From Candidatus Hydrogenedentota bacterium (lineage in GTDB: Bacteria; Hydrogenedentota; Hydrogenedentia; Hydrogenedentales; SLHB01), in the NCBI GenBank assembly GCA_003552765.1, contig PUOI01000231.1, positions 1 through 8,119 of the forward strand: 8,119 nt of DNA. Direction: 5' to 3'. The notes beneath the pieces are model-generated. The model was not told the origin of the DNA and did no database searches. It saw nothing but the letters and a program-made list of their open reading frames with translations. The position numbers and the translations under genes are program-made. Every line of letters starts with the position of its first letter. Within the stretch, counting starts at the first letter, position 1. Shown here piece by piece: positions 1-4,952 of the stretch.

Positions 1-77
1 ACAAGCGCGTAAACGAGGTGGAAGCGACCAACTTGCGGCCACACCCGTATGAATTCTACCTGTACTATGACATTTAA
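1..77 (+). CDS. C-terminal end of an unrecognised protein (5' truncated)
   Basis: An open frame enters from the left edge (first full codon at position 3) and ends at TAA 75-77. The 24 visible residues run KRVNEVEATNLRP then HPYEFYLYYDI, a tail rich in aromatic residues. The codons look like normal coding sequence, and a hairpin follows at the stop, which supports a genuine gene end. Too little is visible to name a family. It lies on the same strand as the next four or five genes, but a 470-nt gap with repeats separates it from them, so it probably belongs to a different transcript. Confidence 0.6.
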   Translation, partial: KRVNEVEATNLRPHPYEFYLYYDI

Positions 78-119
78 TCGCCATTGCCCGGAGCTTCGGG
101 CGAGTCTCTGAGCGATTAA
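74..119 (+). terminator. Possible terminator or stem-loop at the end of the first gene
   Basis: Two nested inverted repeats surround the stop codon region. The outer pair is TTAATCGC (74-81) with GCGATTAA (112-119). The inner pair is GCCCG (86-90) with CGGGC (97-101) around a six-base loop. A short pyrimidine-rich stretch containing TTTTCCCC follows at about 127-135. The inner stem is short and there is no real U-tract directly after it, so this is a weak intrinsic terminator candidate only. Confidence 0.35.
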
Positions 120-165
120 GAGGACGGTTTTCCCCTCCTGGGCGCCTCCATGGGTTGCCTCTCCT

Positions 166-205
166 CATCCCCCTAAGTCCTAATCCCCCGGGACTTAGGG
201 GGATG
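166..205. repeat. Perfect 15-bp palindrome, repeat-element end
   Basis: The left arm CATCCCCCTAAGTCC (166-180) is exactly complementary to GGACTTAGGGGGATG (191-205) around a 10-base loop that itself contains CCCCC. The outer nonamer CATCCCCCT (166-174) recurs inverted as AGGGGGATG at 461-469, so the two could mark the ends of one ~304-bp repeat unit. C-rich/G-rich palindromes of this form are typical of dispersed non-coding elements in bacterial genomes. No T-tract follows, so a terminator role is less likely. Confidence 0.55.
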
Positions 206-358
206 CTATTTACAAGATAATCGGGGCCGGATCGTATTCGCTCCGCCTTGGTGTGTTACACTTAGGCCTCCTTGGCGGCGGGAGAACCGCACGCCGGGTC
301 CCCAATCGCCGGATACGGCGGTGTGGAGGGTGTCTACATCCCCCGGCCCTACGGGCCA

Positions 359-456
359 CCCCCTTCCAAGGGGGAATTGATCCGCTCACCTGTTGGGTGA
401 ACTGCGGCCCACCTGGTGTGGCGGCTTTGGATTGGAAATTCCCCCTTTGAAGGGGG
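359..456. repeat. MITE-like unit with 20-bp terminal inverted repeats
   Basis: CCCCCTTCCAAGGGGGAATT (359-378) and AATTCCCCCTTTGAAGGGGG (437-456) are inverted copies of each other with 19 of 20 positions matching. They enclose 58 nt. Each copy is also a near-perfect hairpin by itself, with 7-bp arms CCCCCTT/AAGGGGG and a two-base loop. A further partial copy of the motif, ATCAAGGGGGATG, follows at 457-469. The enclosed sequence has no gene. I read this as a small non-autonomous mobile or REP-type element. I see no transposase, and target-site duplications are not clear. Confidence 0.5.
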
Positions 457-551
457 ATCAAGGGGGATGTTCTTCCCTGGAGCAGCCGCTTACCCGGCGA
501 TTGGGGCGGGTTGTTCGTCTTGATATGCCACCGTTTTCAGAAGAGAGTACC

Positions 552-1190
552 ATGAGCAGTCTAGTCCGCATGTGGCGCACTTGGCGCCACGGTCTGAAGT
601 TTGCCAAAAAAGGAAAACACTGCCGCTTTCCTCACAAGTATCTTGAGGTGGACGGCCACGTCGAGTTGGGGAAACACTGCCGGTTCCGGAACAACGTGAT
701 TCTGCGCACCCATGGGGAGGGCAGAATCACGTTTGGGGACCGATCTGGATGCAGCTATTACTGCATCATCGAGTCCACGAATCTTGTGCAGATCGGCAAC
801 TACACGGGCATCGCCGAGTTCACGGTCATTCGCGACACCAATCATCTGGTGTACGGGACCAAGGAACATTGGCGTTACACCCCGCAGATCGCCCAACCCA
901 TCATCATCGGGGACAGTTGTTTGATTGGGAGCCGGTGCTACATCATGCCGGGCGTGACCATCGGCGAAGGCGCCGTGATCCATGCGGGCAGCATCGTCAC
1001 CAAGGATGTGGGGCCCTACGAAATCTGGGCGGGTTCGCCCGCGCGGAAAGTCGCCCACCGCACCGAGAACGTGCCGCCGTCCAAGCAAAAGCTATTCGAG
1101 GAACTGGTGGAGCGGCATGGGATACAGAAGGATCGCTACATGGATGTATCCAATAGCGGGTCCTCCAAGGATTCCGCGCCGCTTCCGTAG
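552..1190 (+). CDS. Hexapeptide-repeat (LbH) O-acyl/acetyltransferase, WbbJ/maltose-acetyltransferase type
   Basis: This 212-residue protein probably moves an acetyl group from acetyl-CoA to a sugar hydroxyl in the cytoplasm. Left-handed beta-helix turns are visible at about residues 37-50 (VELGKHCRFRNNVI), 59-75, 79-93 and 117-153 (IIIGDSCLIG through MPGVTIGEGAVIHAG). The family's closing signature GSPARKV is at 161-167. His98 in RDTNHLV is a candidate catalytic base. GKHCRF occurs twice (21-26, 40-45), a small internal repeat. I chose ATG 552 because AAGAGAG (541-547) precedes it at good spacing. The same frame stays open back to ATG 393, but that extension translates the repeat palindromes and resembles nothing in the family. 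The Ser-rich C-terminal tail (about 198-212) is probably disordered. A HAD hydrolase gene follows after 52 nt. The acceptor substrate cannot be told; a role in surface polysaccharide or exported glycan modification is an inference. Confidence 0.88.
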   Translation: MSSLVRMWRTWRHGLKFAKKGKHCRFPHKYLEVDGHVELGKHCRFRNNVILRTHGEGRITFGDRSGCSYYCIIESTNLVQIGNYTGIAEFTVIRDTNHLVYGTKEHWRYTPQIAQPIIIGDSCLIGSRCYIMPGVTIGEGAVIHAGSIVTKDVGPYEIWAGSPARKVAHRTENVPPSKQKLFEELVERHGIQKDRYMDVSNSGSSKDSAPLP

Positions 1191-1242
1191 CCGGCGCCCC
1201 ACCCACGCACCCCATTGAAACCAGCATCTCACGGGAGATCCC

Positions 1243-1956
1243 ATGGCCATACGAGCAATCACATTCGACTTCTGGCGCACCCTGTTCCGCGATCACGGCG
1301 GTGCGGAGCGGTGGCGGCTGCGCGCGAACGCATTCACACGCATGACGGGCGCCAAGGAGGACGCCGTGCTGGAAGCATTCGAGACGGTGAACCCGGTCTT
1401 TCAGCAGCATCACATCGAACGTCAGGAGACCCTCACCCCCCTTGACGCGGTTCGTATGGTGAGCAAGGAATTGGGCGTCGAGCTGGAGCAATCTCAAACC
1501 GAGGAACTCGCGGAGGTATTCGCCACCGCCATTATTCATCATTCGCCCGTGCCCATCGAGGGCGCCTTGGACGCCGTGCGGGAAGCGGCTGGACTTGCGC
1601 CCGTGGGCATCGTGTCGGACTCCGGCATAAGCCCCGGCAGTTCCTTACGGGTTCTGCTGGACCGCCATGGCTTCACGCCTTACCTTGGGGCGATGGCATT
1701 CAGCGATGAAGTCAAGGTGTCGAAACCGCAAGCCGCGATGTTCGAGACCGCCGCGCGCGGACTGGCTGTCGAGCCAAGCGAACTCCTGCATATCGGCGAC
1801 TTAGAGTTCACCGACGTCGAAGGCGCGCTGGGCGTTCAAGCCAAGGCGGCCCTTTTCGCCGGAGATAACACCCGCCATCTCGGCGCCACCCGCGCGAACT
1901 ATACGTTCACCTCATGGAACGAGTTCCTGGAGATGCTTCCCCGCTTAGTAGAATAG
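1243..1956 (+). CDS. HAD-superfamily hydrolase with Trp in motif I
   Basis: This 237-residue protein is a haloacid-dehalogenase-fold hydrolase, most likely a cytoplasmic phosphatase. All four HAD motifs can be placed. Motif I is TFDFWRTL with nucleophile Asp9 and Thr13, motif II is VSDSG with Ser125, motif III is Lys161 in VSKPQ, and motif IV is HIGDLEFTD with Asp186 and Asp191. A helical cap lies between motifs I and II (about residues 20-105), the C1 cap arrangement. The usual second Asp of motif I (DxD), which acts as acid/base in phosphatases, is Trp11 here. FDFW-type variants are seen in part of the superfamily, and dehalogenases also lack that Asp, so substrate and even reaction type remain open. 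The start at ATG 1243 is supported by GGGAG at 1233-1237. It follows the acetyltransferase by 52 nt, suggesting co-transcription, and a strong hairpin lies downstream. Confidence 0.88.
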   Translation: MAIRAITFDFWRTLFRDHGGAERWRLRANAFTRMTGAKEDAVLEAFETVNPVFQQHHIERQETLTPLDAVRMVSKELGVELEQSQTEELAEVFATAIIHHSPVPIEGALDAVREAAGLAPVGIVSDSGISPGSSLRVLLDRHGFTPYLGAMAFSDEVKVSKPQAAMFETAARGLAVEPSELLHIGDLEFTDVEGALGVQAKAALFAGDNTRHLGATRANYTFTSWNEFLEMLPRLVE

Positions 1957-1991
1957 CTCTACGGGCGCGTTGCAGCCAAAAGAAATTGTAG

Positions 1992-2039
1992 TTGAGGGGC
2001 GCCGTGATTATCTCCATGGAGAATCGCGGCGCCCCTCAA
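1992..2039. terminator. Long hairpin after the HAD gene, probable terminator
   Basis: The arms TTGAGGGGCGCCGTGATT (1992-2009) and AATCGCGGCGCCCCTCAA (2022-2039) pair over 18 positions with one G-U wobble. The apex can refold as a second palindrome, TCTCCATGGAGA (2011-2022). The downstream strand reads GCTTTCTAAT, only a weak U-tract. On the minus strand the hairpin is followed by a T-rich run (complement of 1975-1990). It sits 35 nt after the HAD stop codon, so termination or 3'-end protection of the upstream mRNA is the likeliest role. Confidence 0.55.
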
Positions 2040-2114
2040 GCTTTCTAATCACGCCCAATACTGGGCCTCCTCCCCCTTGGCTCTACGCTACGTGAAACTG
2101 GCCGCTTGCAAAGC

Positions 2115-2144
2115 TTGTACAATGCCGTTCATCTGCGCCATAAT
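2115..2144 (+). promoter_or_regulatory. Weak sigma-70-like promoter candidate for the oxidoreductase cluster
   Basis: TTGTAC (2115-2120) and CATAAT (2139-2144) are 18 nt apart. The -10 element matches the consensus at five of six positions, while the -35 element matches at only three. It lies downstream of the hairpin and about 115 nt before the first oxidoreductase gene, which is a sensible place. Promoter rules in this lineage are unknown, so this is only a candidate. Confidence 0.25.
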
Positions 2145-2247
2145 GAGAGACTGTCAAATGCACAGACTCCACGGATTCCGGCTGGAATGGTCCACCGGCC
2201 TCCGCGGGCGTGGATTGTCCCGTCTGTGGAACATGAACAGAAACTAA
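2143..2247 (+). other. Possible short upstream ORF before copy 1
   Basis: ATG 2143 opens 34 codons, beginning MRDCQMHRLHGF and ending LSRLWNMNRN, with TAA at 2245-2247. The stop overlaps the TAAGGAG ribosome site of the first oxidoreductase gene. The ATG has no good Shine-Dalgarno sequence. An internal ATG at 2158 has GAGAG nine bases upstream. It may be chance, or a leader peptide that couples translation to the downstream gene. I do not recognise the peptide. Confidence 0.15.
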
Positions 2248-2260
2248 GGAGAATAGCACC

Positions 2261-3508
2261 ATGAACGAACGAGGTATGACGCGCAGAGACTTTGGCAAGG
2301 TGGGCATCGCCGCAAGTTTCGCCGCGTGGACAGCGCGGAAGGCCGCGGCCGAGACCAACTCCGACACGCTCAAGATCGGACTCATCGGCTGTGGCGGCCG
2401 GGGAACGGGCGCGGCCAGGGACATCCTCAACGAACGCAATGAGAATGTTCAATTGATCGCCTTGGCGGATGCCTTCGAGGGCCGCGTGAATAACTGTAGA
2501 AACAGCTTGGAAAACGATGACAACGAGGCGATTTCCGGCCGGACCAATGTCGATGACGACCACTGCTTCGTGGGAATCGACGCTTACCAGCAGTTGCTGG
2601 AGACGGATGTCGACGTTGTGCTCAATGCCACGCCGCCCTACGCGACCGCGCGGCACATTGAAGCCATCATCGATGCTGGCAAGCATATCTTCGCGGAAAA
2701 GCCGGCGGGCGTGGATCCCGTGGGTATTCGGCGAGTTATCGCCGCCGCTGAAAAGGCCGAGGAACAGGGTCTTTCCTTCGTGGCGGGCACGCAACGCCGC
2801 CACCAGCGCCAGTACATCGAGACCATCGAACAGCTCCAAGACGGCGCCATCGGTGACATCTTGGCCATGCAGGTCTACTGGGCCGGCGGTATCCCGTTTG
2901 CTCACGAGCGTCAAGAAGGCGAGAGCGACCTCGCCTACCGCGTCCGCAACTGGATCCCGAACTGCTGGACCAGCGGCGCGAACATCGTCGAGCAGCACAT
3001 CCACAACATCGACGTGATTAACTGGCTCAAGGGTGAACCGCCCCGAAGCGTGTTCGCCTCGGGCGGCCGGGCGTGGCTTCCGGATGAAGAGCGTTACGGC
3101 GATATCTGGGACAACTTCAGTTGCGACTACGAGTATCCCGATGGCACGCACATGTACAGCTTCTCGCGGTGGTGGCCCGGCGGAAGCGACGGCGGCGTGC
3201 ACGAGCGCGTTGTGGGAAGCCAGGGCGAGAGCAATTGCCAGGACATGGGCGAGAGCGGCATCAACCCCATGGTGCAAGAGCACATCAATTTGGTGAACAG
3301 CATCCGGGGCGATGGGCCGTACTACAATGAAGGCCGCCAGGTCGCGTACTCGACCCTGACCGCCATCATGGGCCGCATGTCCGCCTACACCGGCCGCCGC
3401 ATCCTCTGGGAAGAGGCCATGGAATCGGACCTGTCCATCGTGCCGGACGAACTCGACTTCGACCTCGAGTATCCCCTGGATCCCGTGCCCGTTCCGGGCG
3501 AGGACTAA
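2261..3508 (+). CDS. Tat-exported Gfo/Idh/MocA family protein, copy 1
   Basis: This 415-residue protein carries a twin-arginine signal, TRRDFGKVG (7-15), then a short Ala-rich stretch ending KAAA (27-30), so it is probably exported folded with its cofactor. The Rossmann NAD(P) site is GLIGCGGRGTG (40-50). EKP (146-148) is the conserved Lys motif of Gfo/Idh/MocA enzymes, and EQHIHNID (244-251) supplies the usual His248/Asp251 in the substrate domain. TAKs such as SDLSIVPDELDF (389-400) close the protein. The start is supported by TAAGGAG (2245-2251), and copies 2 and 3 begin in the same way. The family includes sugar and inositol dehydrogenases as well as NAD-dependent glycosidases; the substrate cannot be told. 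Compared with copies 2 and 3 this copy is the outlier at 211-235: it has PFAHERQEGES where both others have PWSREREEGWS. It is the first of three tandem paralogues, with copy 2 starting 143 nt downstream. Confidence 0.92.
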   Translation: MNERGMTRRDFGKVGIAASFAAWTARKAAAETNSDTLKIGLIGCGGRGTGAARDILNERNENVQLIALADAFEGRVNNCRNSLENDDNEAISGRTNVDDDHCFVGIDAYQQLLETDVDVVLNATPPYATARHIEAIIDAGKHIFAEKPAGVDPVGIRRVIAAAEKAEEQGLSFVAGTQRRHQRQYIETIEQLQDGAIGDILAMQVYWAGGIPFAHERQEGESDLAYRVRNWIPNCWTSGANIVEQHIHNIDVINWLKGEPPRSVFASGGRAWLPDEERYGDIWDNFSCDYEYPDGTHMYSFSRWWPGGSDGGVHERVVGSQGESNCQDMGESGINPMVQEHINLVNSIRGDGPYYNEGRQVAYSTLTAIMGRMSAYTGRRILWEEAMESDLSIVPDELDFDLEYPLDPVPVPGED

Positions 3509-3534
3509 ACCTGCCGCTAAACAATGACGAGTGC

Positions 3535-3576
3535 CTTGGAATAGGGGGTGGGGCGATACCCCCATCCCCTTCCAAG
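3535..3576 (+). other. Intercistronic stem-loop between copies 1 and 2
   Basis: CTTGGAA (3535-3541) pairs with TTCCAAG (3570-3576). Inside, GGGGGTGGGG (3544-3553) pairs with CCCCATCCCC read from 3560 to 3569, with one G-U wobble. A two-base bulge (TA, 3542-3543) lies on the left side and the loop is six bases. No U-tract follows (AACAACAGC), so it does not look like an intrinsic terminator. A role in protecting the upstream mRNA end, or in setting relative expression of the copies, is an inference. The gap between copies 2 and 3 has no counterpart. Confidence 0.55.
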
Positions 3577-3651
3577 AACAACAGCAGCCGGCGCCAGCAA
3601 GATGCCGGCGGTACGAGGACTTGGCCAGCACCAAGGAGGAGGAAGCACTCA

Positions 3652-4899
3652 ATGAATGGACGAGGAATGACGCGCAGAGATTTCGGCAAGGTGGGCTTGG
3701 CGGCCAGTTTCGCCGCTTGGACAGCAAGACGAGCCGCCGCCGAAACAAACTCCGACACGCTACGGATTGGGCTCATCGGCTGTGGCGGCCGGGGAACGGG
3801 CGCGGCCCGCGACATCTTGAACGAACGCAATGAGAATGTCCAGTTGATCGCCTTGGCGGATGTCTTTGAAGATCGTCTCAATGGCTGTAGAAACAGCTTG
3901 GAAAACGATGGCGACGAGGCGATTTCGGGCCGGACCAACGTTGACGATGAGCACTGTTTCGTAGGACTCAACGCCTATCAACAGTTGCTCGAGACGGATG
4001 TGGATGTTGTGCTCAACGCGACGCCGCCCTTCGCGACGCCGCGTCACGTCGAAGCCATCGTCGATGCCGGCAAACATGTTTTCGCGGAAAAGCCGGCCGC
4101 GGTGGATCCCGTGGGCGTCCGGCGGGTCATCGCCGCGGCGGAAAAGGCCGAGGAACAAGGCCTGTCCTTCGTGGCGGGCACACAGCGCCGCCACCAGCAA
4201 GAATATGTTCAAACCATTGAACAGATCCACGACGGCGCCATCGGCGAAGTCTTGGCCATGCAGGCATACTGGTGCGGCGGCTATCCTTGGTCGCGCGAAC
4301 GCGAAGAAGGCTGGAGCGACCTCGAATACCGCATCCGCAACTGGAATTTCTATTCGTGGACCAGTGGCGCGAACATCGTGGAACAGCATGTCCACAATCT
4401 TGACGTCATGAACTGGGTCAAGAACGGCCATCCACAAAGTGTGTTCGCCTCGGGCGGCCGGGCGTGGATGCCGGAAGAGGAAATCTACGGCGATATCTGG
4501 GACAACTTCTCCTGCGATTTCGAGTACCCCGACGGCACGCATATGTACAGCTTTTCCCGCTGGTGGCCCGGCGGAACCGACGGAAGCGTGCATGAACGAG
4601 TAACAGGCTCCGAGGGCGTGAGCAGTTGCACGGATATGGGCGAGAGCGGCATCAATCCCTTTGTTCAGGAGCACATCAACTTGGTGAACAGCATCCGGGG
4701 CGACGGGCCGTACTGCAACGAAGGCCGCGAACTCGCTCACGCAACCCTGACCGCTATCATGGGCCGCATGTCCGCTTACACGGGCCGCCGCATCTTGTGG
4801 AACGAGGCCTTGGAATCGGACCTCTCCATCGTGCCGGACGAACTCGACTTCGACCTCGAGTACCCAGTCGGCCCCATTCCCGTGCCGGGCGACGCCTAG
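3652..4899 (+). CDS. Tat-exported Gfo/Idh/MocA family protein, copy 2
   Basis: This is a 415-residue paralogue of the preceding gene, aligned without gaps. The twin-arginine motif TRRDFGKVG (7-15), Rossmann loop GCGGRG (43-48), EKP (146-148) and EQHVHNLD (244-251) are all intact, so it should be an active exported NAD(P)-binding enzyme of unknown substrate. Its differences from copy 1 concentrate at 183-264 (for example YPWSREREEGWSDLEY at 211-226, and NFYS at 232-235) and at 321-327, the region expected to shape the substrate pocket and oligomer face. In the 211-226 stretch it matches copy 3 rather than copy 1. ATG 3652 is preceded by a strong AAGGAGGAGG (3633-3642). Copy 3 starts 53 nt after its stop, so the two are almost certainly co-transcribed. 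Long minus-strand frames opposite it are GC-driven shadows. Confidence 0.92.
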   Translation: MNGRGMTRRDFGKVGLAASFAAWTARRAAAETNSDTLRIGLIGCGGRGTGAARDILNERNENVQLIALADVFEDRLNGCRNSLENDGDEAISGRTNVDDEHCFVGLNAYQQLLETDVDVVLNATPPFATPRHVEAIVDAGKHVFAEKPAAVDPVGVRRVIAAAEKAEEQGLSFVAGTQRRHQQEYVQTIEQIHDGAIGEVLAMQAYWCGGYPWSREREEGWSDLEYRIRNWNFYSWTSGANIVEQHVHNLDVMNWVKNGHPQSVFASGGRAWMPEEEIYGDIWDNFSCDFEYPDGTHMYSFSRWWPGGTDGSVHERVTGSEGVSSCTDMGESGINPFVQEHINLVNSIRGDGPYCNEGRELAHATLTAIMGRMSAYTGRRILWNEALESDLSIVPDELDFDLEYPVGPIPVPGDA

Positions 4900-4952
4900 G
4901 CGCATTCCAACGCACCGTAAACGTATACACGGTTAAGAAGGAGATTTCACCA

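Larger units (their letters stand above)
78..551. other. Long non-coding gap with palindromic repeats
   Basis: This 474-nt stretch lies between the first partial gene and the acetyltransferase. Short ORFs on both strands run through C5/G5 repeat palindromes and encode low-complexity Pro/Arg/Gly-rich sequence, so I do not call them genes. The stretch holds a 15-bp palindrome at 166-205, a pair of inverted 20-mers at 359-378 and 437-456, and smaller GC-rich stems, for example CGCCG/CGGCG at 307-320 and TCACC/GGTGA near 387-401. No convincing sigma-70 promoter is visible. The transcript start for the acetyltransferase should lie here or further upstream. Confidence 0.6.
1957..2260. other. Gap between HAD hydrolase and oxidoreductase cluster
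   Basis: This 304-nt gap holds a long hairpin near its left end (1992-2039), a weak promoter-like pair (2115-2144), and a possible 34-codon upstream ORF (2143-2247). The stop of that ORF, TAA 2245-2247, is fused to the TAAGGAG Shine-Dalgarno sequence of the next gene. I see no RNA gene. The layout fits the end of one transcription unit and the start of another. Confidence 0.55.

Noticed and set aside
210..461. Small proteins encoded on either strand of the first gap
   Set aside because: They run through repeat palindromes, have Pro/Arg/Gly-rich low-complexity translations, and lack ribosome sites.
160..470. CRISPR array or tandem repeat array in the palindrome-rich gap
   Set aside because: The repeats are inverted, few, unevenly spaced and different in length, and no cas gene is present.
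393..551. Longer start for the acetyltransferase at ATG 393, adding 53 residues
   Set aside because: The added part translates the C5/G5 repeat palindromes and gives sequence unlike any acetyltransferase N-terminus. ATG 552 has a purine-rich ribosome site.
997..1542. 181-codon minus-strand frame across the acetyltransferase-HAD junction
   Set aside because: It overlaps two well-supported genes in antisense and carries no recognisable motif.
2129..3748. 539-codon open frame on the minus strand opposite copy 1
   Set aside because: It lies antisense to a gene with clear family motifs, shows no recognisable domain, and is explained by GC-rich codon bias. A similar antisense frame exists opposite copy 2.
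4626..4952. Upstream extension of copy 3 into the end of copy 2
   Set aside because: This is the out-of-frame shadow of copy 2. The strong AAGAAGGAG and the M-N start shared with the other copies fix the start at 4953.
4900..4952. Separate promoter for copy 3 in the 53-nt gap
   Set aside because: Only a short near-palindrome (ACGTATAC) is visible and there is no credible -35/-10 pair, so co-transcription with copy 2 is simpler.
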